Both the position numbers and the translations under genes were made by a program. The notes beneath the pieces are model-generated. The model searched no databases, was not told the DNA's origin, and worked only from the letters and a program-made list of their open reading frames with translations. From the NCBI RefSeq assembly GCF_947623445.1, contig NC_135242.1:8866001-8930000 (forward strand): 64,000 bases of DNA, read 5' to 3'. Shown piece by piece: positions 38,398 through 51,745 of the stretch; position 1 is the first letter of the stretch, and the number at the start of each line of letters is the position of its first letter. The DNA comes from Clavelina lepadiformis. Taxonomy: Eukaryota; Chordata; Ascidiacea; Aplousobranchia; Clavelinidae.

Positions 38398-40240
38398 CTA
38401 CCTGTACAGTGCATGTGTGTATTCAAAAATTGCATCCATACTCTCAGAGCAAACTTGCATGGATTTTGCTAATTCTTCTTCGGACATGTCCTGACACAAC
38501 TGTTTGATAAAAGCAGGCCGATCTGGCAACATATAGACAGCCAAACCTACAGCTTTCCTAACAATCCATGGATGGTACCTTGCAACACATAAACTGTGAC
38601 TGTAAGTTGAATGCTTTTAATTTTGAAATAGTATGGGCAATTGAGCAATGATTATATAAGTAAAAAATTTATAAATCTACATCTACTACTAGTCTAGTGC
38701 ACATCTGAATGCATACAGAAAATACAATTTTTCTAAGAATGCCAAATTTATGCCCTGCCATGTTTATCTCACATTTCTCACTAAAAGTGAGGGACAAGTC
38801 CAAAAACAAGTTACTCTTGTATGAAAGAATACTATTAACTGAACATTCTCATAAAACATTTTTTGAATTTGAAATAATTTGTGGTTAGGTAGTTATCGGC
38901 AATATCAGTCATAGGAGTTTAGCCTATGTCCAATTAGGTGTCATGTGAAAAAATTAGCAATGTGATGCATTATAACTGAATAATTTACAATTGTTTTGAA
39001 TATAAAAAATCCGGCATCCCAATCATTTGTGTCCGTGAAGTTACGGTATCCTATGGACCACATGGGCTACCTGGAAAATTGGTACCGTACCGGTTGCCGT
39101 GGTTGGGCTGTAGACTGCCACCTATCACGCTATTGGCAGTTAGGGCAATCTATACAACTATAACAGATACATACGTGATATACAGCAGGTATTGCTAAAT
39201 TTATGAAATTGCGAATGTTGTCTGTGATTACCTATGACATTACAAGAGCCTTCATTTATGTCACAATAAAGGTCAATTTTGCGATTTTCGTTTGCTTGTA
39301 ATTATTTTTTAACCAAGAATTATTTTTCAAAACTATTTTACTACAATATTCAGTGAGTAGTGTTCTTTTATATAATATCAACATTTTGGATTTGCTCCTC
39401 ACTTTAAGCTTATGATATGAATGAAACATAACCACCAATTATTACCAGTTTCAAAAAAAATTTACTCACTATAGAGTATAAACAGTATTTACTGTAATGA
39501 AGACATGGCCTGAGTATCTCATTGAAAAAAACAGCTGAACTAGACATAAATGCATAAAGAAAATTACTCACTCTGCCATTGGTGAGGCATGGTAAGCATT
39601 GTAACCCATAACCGATACTTTTCCTTCATCTTCATTACGAGCCAACTTTCCAATCAAAATTAAAAGAAATTTTAAAGCTCTATGAAGGCGAAGAAGAGTT
39701 CGAGATCCATATGCTTTCACCTAAATATATGAAAAACTACAAAACCTTTGTAACAGGCGCAGTGTTTCTGATAAAATGGGAGGTGGCAACTAGATATATA
39801 CCTTTTTTGAAGGTGCTTCTTTGTAGTTTATCAAATTACTATTTTTTTCATACACAATCATTTTTTTAATAGTCTCATAATGGCTCGCATCAGCAGAATT
39901 TCGGAACGCACGTAATATTCCCACTTTGTCTACAACATCTGAGCTCACGAAAGAAAATGCTTTTCCCATTGAATTTAAAAACCTAATGTTTATCAATCAT
40001 TTTAAAATTCAAAGCAAAAAATAGTTAGCTGCAACTTGCAAATTATGTATAGTCATTCATCATAAACAAACGTATATATATATTTAAATAAACTAACCTT
40101 ATTAATTCATCCCAAGCAGCAAGGTAATGGTCCATATCAACATCTCTTGCATGCTTAGACTTGGCACATTCCTGAAACAGCACTGACATGTTGGCAGCTG
40201 AAAATGTATTTTTGCCTTTACTCGGACATTCATCATCCAT
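38398..40240 (-). CDS. cptp: Ceramide-1-phosphate transfer protein (GLTP fold)
   Basis: Moves ceramide-1-phosphate between membranes from the cytosol. Exons: 38398..38578, 39572..39720, 39802..39982, 40098..40240, giving 217 residues (human about 214). The frame reads RFLNSMGKAFSFVSSDVVDK, RTLLRLHRALKFL and AEYHPWIVRKAVGLAVYMLP, matching CPTP/GLTPD1. The lipid headgroup site is intact: D63 and K67 (SSDVVDK), R115 and R119 (RTLLRLHR), H160 (YHPW), equivalent to D56, K60, R106, R110 and H150 of the human protein as I recall it. The N-terminus MDDECPSKGKN is longer and more polar than in human. The last intron carries a 629-bp inverted-repeat element (38781-39409). The stop codon overlaps a possible GTAGAT donor, so a further 3' exon cannot be fully excluded, but the length already fits. 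Confidence 0.93.
38781..39409 (+). repeat. About 630-bp inverted-repeat element, copy 2, in a cptp intron
   Basis: Same family as 23461-24107. Left CTAAAAGTGAGGGACAAGTC and right GATTTGCTCCTCACTTTAAG are inverted copies of each other. Lies between cptp exons 38398..38578 and 39572..39720. Confidence 0.75.
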
Positions 40241-40589
40241 GTTTGTTGTTTTGGAATCTAGCTGTGCTTCTTTCTAAATACCACAATTTTTCACATTATA
40301 ACCCGGAAGAATTAAATTTACTACAAACAAACACTAACACACTACAAAGCAGCTGTTTTATAGCATAGCACAATAATTCTTTGCCTTGGATGTTTATAGT
40401 ATAGTGTATACTTATCAATAACCATCTGAATTATTTCATCCAGCGTTTAACTTTTCATGGTTAAATTTGCTTGAAGTTTGAGTAAAGTAAGATTGAAGTT
40501 GTTTTAGGTTTAACCAGATACTCATTAAAATTTAGAGAGCATTGAAGATATAAGCTATTCTATGGAAACTAGGTCACACAGACCATTGT

Positions 40590-40720
40590 ATAAAAGATAG
40601 GCAGTGAGGTTTGAAGAATCGAAATGCACCAAATTGATCTTAGTTATTTAAGGGTTTACTGAAGTTAGATTAAAAGGTAGATCTAGGTTACTATGTTATG
40701 ACATTTAATTTTGGTTAACA
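40590..40720 (-). repeat. Dispersed repeat Y, copy 2
   Basis: Reverse-orientation relative: AGATAGGCAGTGAGGTTTGA, GTTAGATTAAAAGGTAGATC and GGTTACTATGTTATGACATT. Just upstream of cptp. Confidence 0.55.
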
Positions 40721-40818
40721 AGAAACTATAAAAATAGCTTTAAACATAAAATTTTTCTGGTAAAACAGTGTTAGGCTCAAGGTTGGCAGCTAAAAATAAC
40801 AACCTAGTAGGCCTAGGC

Positions 40819-41164
40819 CAGGGGTCGGCAACCTGCGGCTCCGGAGCCGCATGCGGCTCTTTCATCCTTCTGATGCGGCTCTTATTAATTTTATTGCTAC
40901 AGTAGAAACAAACAGAAGAACACTCGCGTCTTTATCTCACTGAGCACATTATAGTAACTGAAAGCATAATCATTCTGGTTGTGACGTCATAATTAGTCGA
41001 TTAACATAAAGGTTGTTTTTAGCAGTCTACTAGCAGCAGTTAGACTAACTTAGTTATTATATTTTCGTTTTATTGTGAAACTAGTTTTGCGGCTCCCAGT
41101 GATTTTTATTTTGTGGAATATCGGTTAAAATGGCTCTTTAAGTGCAAAAGGTTGCCGACCCCTG
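40819..41164. mobile_element. hAT-type MITE with perfect target duplication
   Basis: 346 bp with inverted ends CAGGGGTCGGCAACCTGCGG...GGTTGCCGACCCCTG and identical 8-bp duplications GCCTAGGC at 40811-40818 and 41165-41172. The interior has TGCGGCTC-type subterminal repeats (GCGGCTCCGGAGCCGC palindrome). Termini of this type are familiar from hAT elements of many animals. Confidence 0.92.
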
Positions 41165-41172
41165 GCCTAGGC

Positions 41173-43089
41173 CTATGTCTCAGTGAGAAATGTATGTTTG
41201 ACGGGGTCCTGTTAAGCTTTTGCATGACACACTTGATAGCACTGCCATACCTGAAAACTTGTACTTGGCTTTTTCTTAGAGGTCATTTGAGGTCTAAAAA
41301 GCTTACTTCCTAGCAAAGTTTCACACCAAGATCAATGTTAAGTGAATTAAATAGATATAATATAAGATAAAACCATGCCCACTTGAAAAACCCTTATAAA
41401 GACAATAATGGCAAGAAAAACATAAGTAAATGCTTTAATTTCTGCCCATAAAAGCAGTTATAGCAATAGACCCATTCCGAGTTTCTGTCTGTGTGGCAAG
41501 ATTTTTTTGATCGCCTATACTTAATGGAAAGTGTTGACCCACTTTGATTCTTTTTTAAATTACAAGCGTTCTGGGCATCGGATTGTAATGATTTCACTCA
41601 GATAAGTAACATATAAATTCCTTCACACAATAAAAAAATTTGAAAAATGCTGCCTAGGCTAGTTCTTATTTTACAGCGCTTTCAATCCTACACACTGGGC
41701 TTGTTCGATGTGAAGTCATGTTACGTGGTCAACGTAGCATGCGATATAAAATACATAAGACTTTGCATGTTATCTGGGACACGTTTGAGTATAATAATTT
41801 GGTTTCTATTTAATTATTTTAAATTCTACCTGACATGCAAAACAAATTAGCCCATGTAACATGCCACAGATAACATGCAAACTCTTACGCATTTTACATC
41901 ACATGTTTCACTGACCACATATCTAGAAGTCAGATCGAAAAAGTCCAGTGCGTTGGACTCAAACCGCTGTAAAATTTACTTTTCTATAACTAGCGAACAT
42001 TGTTTGCCAGACCTGTTCGCTTGCTTGAATCAGGTTTTTCATGCGACAGTAAAGTTTGATCAGTGAAGCGTGCAATTTGTTAGTAAAAATTTCTACTTGC
42101 TTTGACCCTTATTTACATGATTTAAGAGGACACACTAAACGTCTGAAAGGCTAAAGGGGCTGAAAAGGCAAAAATTGAAAGCAATGTTATTAGGCCTATT
42201 TTCTTCGTTCCAACCTTTACAGCCTTTCAGGATTTTAATGAGATCTGATTTAATTTCTGGCGATGTGGAGAGTGTGTTGAAGTTTAGCTACAACACGGTA
42301 CTGGCGTTGTTGGCGTACTAGGAGCTGAGGTATCAAATAAAGTACATTGTTAAAATTTACAAACGTCATTAACTTTGTTTTCAATAAAACTAGCTTTAGA
42401 ATAACAATACGTGTACAAAATGATCACTCGCAATGAGAAAACAAGGTTATGACAACTTATTTAAATGTTTTGGAGATTCAGCACTAATGTAAGTTGGTGT
42501 TTAAGCCTATGTATGAAATCTCAATGTTCATTCAATTAGTGTATCAATCCTCTTCTAAGTCTGCCAATCCACGTCATTTATGTAAGTTGAGTTGACACGA
42601 TCGAAGTGTTAAATTATTAGCTCATGAAATGGGCATATATTGGTAATGGCAACGCAGTTTGTTACGATAACAAGCTATAGCTACATCTACTAAATCTAAC
42701 TAAAACAATTGCGTACCGTGATGAACTTAGCCTACATTCAGAGGAAAATTCTTGGTTTATCTAGCTTCCTATGCTAACAAACTGGGCTACCGGTACTAAT
42801 AGATACCTTAGGCGTAGGCCTGCGCATGATATGCGTTAATGATAGTATAACACGAACTGTATTATGGTATTAGGCTACAAATACAGTTGCATAATTAAAA
42901 TGATTAATTCGCTTCATAACAGAGCTCATTATTATCATTAATCCATAACTAAATAGAGTGTTTTTATTGATTACTCGTTGATTAAAATCGATCGATTTGT
43001 CATTGGTGTTGAACATTACATAAAATAGAGAAAAGTTGCTTTCTACAAGCTGAATCGGCCTTTCTTGTATTAACAACAGTTTAGGAAGT
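41173..43089. other. Intergenic, nothing recognised
   Basis: AT-rich sequence with short open frames only. No repeat ends, RNA gene or conserved exon was identified. Confidence 0.4.
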
Positions 43090-43636
43090 CTGGACTTTGC
43101 CCCCTTATCGGCAAAAATAAAATCGTTGACGTGAACACGTTGTGCAATTTAGTGCAGGAAGTCGTCACAGGTTGAAAGGCTATTAAAGACGACCATGGGT
43201 CTGCTGGTCGCTGGAACTCGTTAACATTTTTATCCAGATTTATCTGATAATAAGTTCTTTGACAATAATAGTAGTAAATAATGTCAACCTTACGCTAAAA
43301 CCTTACTTCTCTTACTGCAGACATAAACTCTTCAACAGATTTTTCATTGGAATGAATCGTTTTGATATTTGTAGTATAGGGTCCACCTAACATGAAAACA
43401 AAAAGTAGTAATACAGTAATAAGATTGAACGTCTCGATCGCAACTGAGTAATTACAATAGTGTTTATACAAGTGCAGCAAGTACACGCCAATAGTTCACT
43501 AAGTGGGAAACATAAGGAGCATATCCTAGTTAACCTATCCCTTCTTATGCCATAATATACCTGAACAACGGAAAGCAGACAGAACGACTATTATGGCCAA
43601 AGTCCCAAGAATACAATATGCTATACTGTTCTTCAT
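43090..43636 (-). CDS. Hypothetical small secreted or anchored protein (weak model)
   Basis: Unrecognised. 43561..43636 encodes MKNSIAYCILGTLAIIVVLS and a few further residues ending RCS, a convincing signal peptide or N-terminal anchor, followed by a GTATAT donor. It joins in phase to 43307..43386 (GGPYTTNIKTIHSNEKSVEE..., GTAAGG donor). A third open stretch in the matching phase, from an acceptor near 43229 down to a stop near 43090, would add RPADPWSSLIAFQPVTTSCT and about 26 more residues; this last join is speculative. The total is about 98 residues. Upstream in-frame ATGs exist (frame open to 43798), so the start is not fixed. No family match is recognised. The first two exons are more credible than the third. 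Confidence 0.3.
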
Positions 43637-43639
43637 TCT

Positions 43640-46600
43640 ACGCTTCAAAACAGAACACAATGAATATACTTGGAATGCGTTGAACATTCCCTGCATGCAC
43701 CTTCTGGTCTGCACTTTTAGCCAATGCCTCACGTAAAAAGCCATGAAATTATTAATACAAACTTCGGTGAGGCAGTAAACAGGTCGCACATTTACCAACT
43801 CGTTTTCAACAAAATAATGATCAAAACTCTAGTCGATTGTTTACTCGTTGTTGCACACACACACAGTAAATACACACTTCACGTACTCACTGTTAAACTG
43901 AATGATTAAGCCTTGGGCGGCTGTCCTGCAAATGCTGCCAATGATTTCTCAGTGGCTGTTGTTGATCAGCGAGTGTGCACAAAAGCCCTTACGTTGCACG
44001 ATTTAGTGGCAAGTAGCTATATCTACCGCAAACATGTCAACTAGATTTATTATTTAAAGCATGGAATCTTGAAAGGTTATTTGTAGATGCATTACCGGCT
44101 AACGGTTATTAAATCGACTAGCCTTCCGTACGTTTTTTTATCCTCACAGCAAATCAGCGATCTTATTTTCGTCATTTAAAATCCAAAACAGCGCTTTATG
44201 TTTTGCTGATGGAAATGAATCGATTTAACAAATTAAAAATAAAACAATTGAATTGCGGGGAACACAACCACCCTTACTGAAACATAGTTCAATTGTTTTC
44301 GGTTACGAAAATAACCTCCCCTCAACAGATGCCAATAGAATAGATATAAGCGTCCAGCTTGAAATAAAATTGCCTTACCGACACATAAAAACCTTCGCTA
44401 ATCTACCAGGTTGTGTTTAATTTTATCATTCATCGTTCGCTAATCTACGGACTTATGTTGAGTTTTGTGTGTACTAAGCTGTTCCCTATCATGAACGTTG
44501 TGTGCTTATCTTCCAACTGTGCAAAAACGGTTGTTGACGGTCGTAACATAACGTTGACGGATTAGTTAACATAGTTTTACCCAACAAACCCACACATGTA
44601 TAAAAGCGAAAAACGGTTTTTGTGGCTTCAGTCAAGTTTTAAAAAGTGACTTTTTCATCGTGCGTAGGTCAAGTGTCCTATTGTTAAAAATAGGCTTTTA
44701 TGGTGAAGGCATACCAGCGGGAGTCATCAAACGTTTTTCAGAGCGGGCCAGGTAGCCGTGTGAAATGATTAGCGGGGTCAACACATACAACCTTCCTGTT
44801 TTAATGGATGTTTTATAGGGTAACTCTACACTGCCCGACCTTCAACCAGGGCAAAAACCCACTTTCTCGTTTATCGTACAGTTCCATGCAGTTTTATATT
44901 CGCCGCAATTGAAATTAGCCGAAGTAATAAACGAAAGAAGTTACTGAACTTCAATTTGGCCCGGTTCTGTAAAGTTTCTTCAAGCTTTTACTGTATTTTA
45001 TGATGGAAACTGATTTTTTTTCGATAAAACAGAGCACCATGCAAAATCTGGTCCTAGAGGAAGCCGCCAAAGCATAAATGCATAGGTGTATTTCGTGCAA
45101 ACGTATGCGTACACACATGTTTAACGTATGGGCAAGGCAAATTAATAAAAGGAGTGAAAGTGAAGATTGTAAAATTATTACGGAAAATCAACAAATTATG
45201 AATTACCAAATTACCAAACGTGAAATGTCTAAAATTGTATGACTGCATCAAGTGTATATTTCTATAACTTGGCAGTAGTTTCAAATCCGTTGTTATCGTT
45301 GTATAACGCGCGAAGAGTGAAGAGGGGATTTGTGTTGCAGATGAAGTACAGTGGCACACATGACACAATTTATTAAAGATTAAAAAGTGCATTGTAATAT
45401 ACCAAATTTGGCAGAAAATTTGCTGTAATAGGCTAGTAGCTTATAGCAACTTTTTACTGTACTATATTAACATGAAGGTCATTTGACCTATAGCATTCCA
45501 CCCACAAAAACAATAAATGAAATAAGTTTTTGGAATCATCTGTGTAGTAGGCCTATGTCGAGGTCTGCAAACTTCAAAAAACTTTTAATTGCCGGGCTCT
45601 GTGAACAGGAAAAATGAAAAACACTAATGTAACTGCTCGGATCATTTATACTGTTGGTGGATCGATAAGTATGACATAATACTTACAATATGGTTGTATA
45701 CCTCCCGAGGATTAATACACTGTACTGCAGGGCTACTCAACTATTCTTAGCAAAGGTCCAGTTACAAAAGTTCAAAATTTGCTTAGGTCCTTTATAACTT
45801 TCATGAAGTAACTTACAGTCATACAAATGTATTAAAATACGGTATATAATATAAGAATTCTCTGGATGGGTATTAATTTACCACTTACATACTCTGATTA
45901 ATTGAATAAGCAGGAATAACAAAACTAATGATGAACGATTTCAATTGCGTAAGTACTGAGACAGATAAAGTCCGGATTCAACACTGAAAAGATCCGCCAG
46001 TTGAGTAGCCCTGCTATACTGTTTACTCATCAGTGTTATAAACTTGTAATGACACAAGTCATTGACTTGAATCCAGTCGACTCGAGTCACATTTTCTCAC
46101 AACTCGACTTTGCTCATGACAAAGTCCAAAATGATTCAAATTCTGTTATGACAGTTGTCACGCTAAAAATTAAGCTTTAGGTAACAAAAATGGATCTTTT
46201 TTTAAAAATTAAATATCTCTGTAAAAAGTATAAATAGAACTAACTTGTAGACAGTCATGACGTTATGAGAATCAATTTAACACAACCCATAGTATGACCT
46301 CAGAAAAGCTTCTAAACGCTTTTACTTGAATTGACTCAAATCAAACTAAAATGAATCGGTTTCAGGCTTCCAACTTCGATTTTGTAACTGTACTAAGTTG
46401 AGGCGTTACAAACAAACCAATTTCGAAAAAAAGCCTTGGGGTGCTTTTTTCGATTAACGAAAAGCTGGTAAAAATCTCGATTCAAAAGATTTCCGTTGCG
46501 CACAGTTTATATGGTCTAATGACCACTGCAAATATTGTTTGACCATCAATGATGCATAGTAAAAACAAAGCAACGAACACAACCGTGAATGCTTGAAGCG

Positions 46601-47427
46601 TTATCATTGATTTGACTCTTTCGGGTGGTATAATATATCATCTTTCTGCTTCGATCGAAGTGTCACTAGATGTCAGCACTGATTTACATTTATTCGAAAG
46701 TTAAAATAAAATACTGTATTGTATACAGTATAGTTTGATTAGTGACGTCGCTGAATAACACTCATTTGAAAAAATTTCCTTGGAAAAAGCATAATTATAT
46801 GAAGTTTAAGTGAAATTGTTGTGGTAAAATAGTTTTGAAGTTTTTATGAGCTTTGTCCTGCATTTTCTAAAATCTGTTATTACAGCAGAGTTCATATGAT
46901 TCATATGAGAAAGGGGCTACTTAGAGAACTTACTTAGTGATTCATATAAGAACTAAGTGCATTTTTATAATTTTGTGACAGTTGTTTTCAAGCATGCTGC
47001 CTTGTGGAAGCTAAATGCCTATCGCTATATACTCACCAAAGTATAACTCGTTAAACGCTGTTTTTCAAATATTTGCTCACGATTCGAACTCGTATCAACG
47101 TACTGAGCACCCTATAAGTTAGTTTAGATGCACTTATCGCAATCGAGAATGACGCAGCTTTTTGTGCGCAGCTTTTTGTCCTAAGGCCATGCCACGATAG
47201 TAAGTTCAAATCGAAGTGTAGTTAGTGATTGCGGTTGCACAAAAAAACGACAAGAATCGAATAGGTGTGTATTTGTGTGTGCGCGCTGGTTAACGCAGCA
47301 TGTTGATGAGCAGGTTAATTGGGTTGCCTATGTTAGAGCTTCAAGCTGTAAGAGTTACCTTCTCTCCATTTTAAGGCTAGTTTAACTTGCCCTGCAAAGC
47401 TTTGAGAGTTTTTAGGTCGACTGCAAA
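43640..47427. other. Intergenic with transposon fragments
   Basis: Holds the hAT-type MITE at 45728-46013. 46030-46400 has CAAGTCATTGACTTGAATCC and related short inverted words, probably an old element. No gene recognised. Confidence 0.4.
45728..46013. mobile_element. hAT-type MITE
   Basis: 286 bp with inverted ends CAGGGCTACTCAACT...AGTTGAGTAGCCCTG (15 bp perfect) and 8-bp duplications CTGTACTG / CTATACTG (7 of 8). No coding capacity. Confidence 0.88.
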
Positions 47428-49648
47428 ATGAGGTCAACTTTGGCGTCGCTTCTTAGCTGTAAGTATAGCCTACATTTTCATGGACACACTGGTGTAGGGG
47501 CACGGTTAATGCTGCCTGACTTGTAAGTTAAAATTTTACCATCATGTCAAATGTTTTCTTGCATAACTTGTAAACAGAGCAACGTCAAATTTAAAAGTAA
47601 CAAGTTTTACCGATCATGTATTATCACCGTTACTTTATTTGTAGCTAAAAACTATTGTAAAACACATTTGCATTGCATTCCCATTACTTCCCGTTCGTCT
47701 TCATTTTTCTTCTTTCATCGCATTTTCTTGTTAGCGACTCAATGTATCGGCTATACACTGTAATAAGCGGTAACAAATAAACAATAGCTATACACTGTGT
47801 CTGTAACAACTATATAACCAAGGTAGCACATTTAGTAAGTGGATTGTACGGCGTTTCAAACTCTTTTCATACGACGTAACAAAATTGTACACCATAAAAT
47901 GGGAGCTATTGCACGTATACAGATGAAGTTATTTTTCATTTGGAGACGCTTTAACCCGGTTTTTGAGTCGTAAAACCGAAAGTTTTTTGCACATTGTTAG
48001 CCGGGCAGACATTGGACACACTAGTTGCGTACTTTCTGAAATGTGCTGCTGTTTGGCATCGCTTACCAGTAATTAAAGTGCTTTTAATGTTTTATCAGCA
48101 GTTCTGAAGAATCATTCAAAGCTATCTGCGGCATCAATTCATACAACAAAAGCCTATGAAGCTACTGTTTTACGGTAACATACTATAGTAACTACAAACT
48201 ACGTATAAGTAACATGTGTATTGCATTTAGAATGGTATTGCATCATTTAGCGTAGGAAATAAGAAATAGGATATTAAAGGCTTGGATCAAACAAACATAT
48301 AGTTTAAACAAAAACTGTTTCATGGCGATAAAAACATAACTATAGACTAGAGTGATTACATTGATCAGGATTGTATTGCAAACAAATTCGCAGACAGAAT
48401 ATGTTTTGCAAATTAAAAATGAATGCATGATGCATAAGTTAAAATAATTGGCATTTGCTGCAGGCAAAGGAACCATCCAAATGAACCAATCAAGCTGGTT
48501 ATCTTTGATAAAGATGGCACTCTTACCAGTTTTGATTCTATGTGGGCGCCATGGTGCAAAGAAGTTGCTAACCAGTTTGTGATAGCGCCATTTTATTTGC
48601 AAAATTTATTGATAAAGATCATGATGTTAACAATAGCGGAGAGATTCAAATGACTGACTTTACAATGTAGTCAACTAAGCGATTAATTTATTACATAATT
48701 CTTTGCAGCATAAAGAAAACACAAAACGGGAAGCGTGAATTGATTCATAAGTTTGCTCAGTTGCTTTTTAATTGTTTTTCCATAGACTTCAACAGAAAAC
48801 CGGCTTTGATGTGTCCAATGAGGCTTACCGCTCTTTCAATTATGACCCAGTCACTGGAAAAATCGGCAAAGGTCCGTTGGCAGAAAACACCCATGCCCAT
48901 GTTCATACTGATCTCGCAAGTATATTAAGCGAAAACTATCCATTTAGCTATGATGAGATATACAAAATTGTTTTTGATGTTTGCAAAAACTTGCAATCCA
49001 TGAAGCCAGTCGTCGAGGCCACATGTGATGTCACGCCTGTGTTTTCTGCGCTGAAAGATTCCAACATCAAAATAGCTGTCTGCACTTCAGACAACAGGAA
49101 AAGTACTATGCATGCACTGGAAGATTTGAAAATAAGTCACTTTGTTGATTACGTCATTTGCGGTGACGACGAACATAACACACCAAAACCGGCCCCAGAT
49201 AACGTCCATTTTATTTGCACCAAACTGGGAGTAGAAGAGAAGCACACCGCAATTATAGGTAAAGCAAATCTTTAATTAATTATTAAACCAGGCTTCCCAC
49301 GCGACACTTTATCTGTCTCGACTCCCATTCCCACACCATTCTGTGCCAGTTTTGGGCTGTCCCATCCCACGGGAATACCGCTGTAACGTCCTTTTGTAGG
49401 TGATAACTAAATAATAATATTTCCTTTACATATGGTTTAAAGGTGATACGCCAACCGACACCGAAATGGGAAAAAGGAGTGGTCTCGGTTTGGTAATCGG
49501 AGTTCTTTCTGGAGTTGGCGACAAAAGTGATTTGATACCAGAAGCGGACGTAATTGTGCACAACGTTGAAAAAAGCTTGCCTCTGATTCTGAATCCAGAT
49601 TTGCTCACTGAAACGAGCAACGGCATTAATAACATGGGTCAGAATTAA
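47428..49648 (+). CDS. HAD-superfamily phosphatase, copy 1 of a tandem pair
   Basis: Predicted haloacid-dehalogenase-type hydrolase of the phosphoglycolate-phosphatase-like kind; substrate unknown. Exons: 47428..47458 (MRSTLASLLS), a weakly supported 25-nt exon 47735..47759, 48464..48574, 48786..49258 and 49443..49648; phases close to 281 residues. All four HAD motifs are visible: motif I DKDGTLT (nucleophile D34 and acid D36 in this model), motif II CTSDN, motif III Lys in NTPKPAPDN, motif IV GDTPTD. The segment between motifs I and II is a helical cap. Copy 2 begins 5.7 kb downstream in the same orientation with matching lengths for exons 1 (31 nt), 3 (111 nt) and 4 (473 nt). The short basic/hydroxylated N-terminus could be a targeting peptide, but this is unclear. 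Exon 2 was chosen only for its pyrimidine tract and phase. Confidence 0.85.
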
Positions 49649-50329
49649 GTTTTCATTGGCGCTCGCAGTAAGAAAAGTTCATACTCTCTTCACTGTGTGC
49701 ACGTACCTGCATCTAAATCTTTAATTAAGTATATGTAAATACCTTAGATTTAAAAGGGAAAATAACCTATAAGTTAATAAGGGGGATTCCAACATGCATA
49801 ATTTTTTTGAAATGAAAAATAGGCATACACAAAGACTCGATATCAATGCTAAATAGGCCCTAACCTTTAACCTTCAACATATTGTTTAACCTGACGGGTT
49901 GGATACTAATCCAATGACGTTAATCGAAATTTTATGCTGTCTTTATTACTATCTTGGTGTTTCGGTATTTGCCCTTTCTCTTTATATTCATGTCATAACC
50001 TTTTTACAAACATCACTTTTTTGTAAAGACAGTCTAATAACCTTAGTTTAATATTTATTAAATAACGTATGTAAATTTGTTTGTAAACACTAGCAGAATA
50101 GCAAATGCGTATAATTCCACTGCTGTATTGAGCATAAACTTTAATAAACAAAGGCCACTTTTTTCCCTGTCAAAATACTAAACGCTCAAGATCAAGTTAA
50201 ATACATGCAATGAACAAAAGTCGATGTGTTATATTTCTGAACAACCGTTGTTTGTATTAGTGTTAAAGTTTTTGCTTCCACTACTTCACCAGAAAAAACG
50301 TGCGTTCAAATCTATTTTTCACCGTGTTT

Positions 50330-50520
50330 TTTGGTAATCTAAGTTAAATGTTACAATATAGTAACCTAAACCTTATCTAAATCTACCTTCTAATCTAAAT
50401 TTAACTCCAACAAAACTTTAAATAGCTAAAATCAACTTTTTGCATACCGATTGGACTATATCCTCACCGCCTATCTTTAACGACAGGCTGCATTATTTGT
50501 TTACGGTGAATTAGTCACTC
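50330..50520 (+). repeat. Dispersed repeat Y, copy 3
   Basis: ATAGTAACCTAAACCTTATC, TAATCTAAATTTAACTCCAA and CACCGCCTATCTTTAACGAC. Between the two HAD paralogues. Confidence 0.6.
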
Positions 50521-51024
50521 TCTCAAGTTGTTCCGTTGCACATCAACTGACTAAGAAAATCTAATTTGGTGTAGTTTATTAAACGTTACTTTTGATTGTT
50601 TTAATTAATGGAAGTTTAGTTAAACAGCATTGGTATGTGATTAAGTATAAGCTTATTAAATTGATTTGCGACTTAATCTCTGATCTTTTGTTCTGCAATG
50701 GCTATGACGTGAAATATATTGATTCGCAGATTTATCGTGAGTTGAATCTTAGGGAAAAGAGCAACGCTTTCTTGTGACATTTCTGCAATGCTATTTAGTA
50801 TAAGACATTCTTTGATTGCATTATTTTCTATGTTTATTTACCATTCATTCCAAATATCAAGCAATAGTTGGTGCAAAATGAATAAAAGAAACACTAAAAA
50901 TGATTATTTGTTGGGTTTGAATAAAACGTCACTTTTTGCCATCACCCACCACAAGTATAGGCCTATACTATATCACCTTCAACCGATATCTTATATTCAG
51001 TAAATAAACCACAAACCGTACTTC

Positions 51025-51745
51025 CTCGATCATAAATCAGTTTTAAGCCGGATTAAGACCATGATTGGCCCAAGGCTAAAAGGTACCAGGGGTCAATACA
51101 GATTCTTTTCTATACCAAGTAAAATAAAATAAAGTGCATGCACAATATTCCCCCAAACATGTAATAAAAATTCACTATTCATTTAAATATCTAATCAACA
51201 CAAAAACTTGAACTGTGGTTTTGCATTAGGGGAATTACCTTTCAACGTAAAATTTTGGTTGGTTGTGTTTGTGTTTGTTTGAAAGAACACTCACTTTGCA
51301 TGTCTAACATAAGAATCCGATCAACACATGCGAAAATTTCACCCAGCTTAACGTATTTCATATATAGTTACACCCGAAACAAAGGATGATAGAAATAAAT
51401 TAGAGTTGATCTTTGCTGTGTCGCCTTTATTGCACTATTGCTTTTGTTATTGATTTTACGTTTTATTTGCTTTCGCATTTCGCCGCATTTTGCAATACGC
51501 TAAAAAAGTCAAGATTTCACAATGAAAACACGTACCTATAATTTTTATTGTAAGAATGTACATCTACTGCACACAAAGTACAATATATTGTAGGCTACAT
51601 GTTCAATTGTTCATTCCTGTTTGATCAACACCTTTTTACGGGAATGTAGGCCCACAATTTTTATGCAGGCATACGTATTCGGGTGAGCGTATTTTTACCA
51701 TTGGGCTTGGGGCAGTATCTCCATCTGTTCTCGCCTTAATTTGCT
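51025..51745 (+). repeat. Dispersed composite repeat, contiguous copy
   Basis: Contains in about 720 bp the two parts found apart at 28540-28850 and 30330-30660. No coding frame recognised. Confidence 0.6.

Noticed and set aside
47060-47110. tRNA gene suggested by a B-box-like GAGTTCGAATCG (minus strand)
   Set aside because: No convincing A box at the right distance and no cloverleaf could be formed by eye.
48243-48602. 119-codon minus-strand frame
   Set aside because: It is the antisense of HAD copy 1 exon 3 and its flanking intron.
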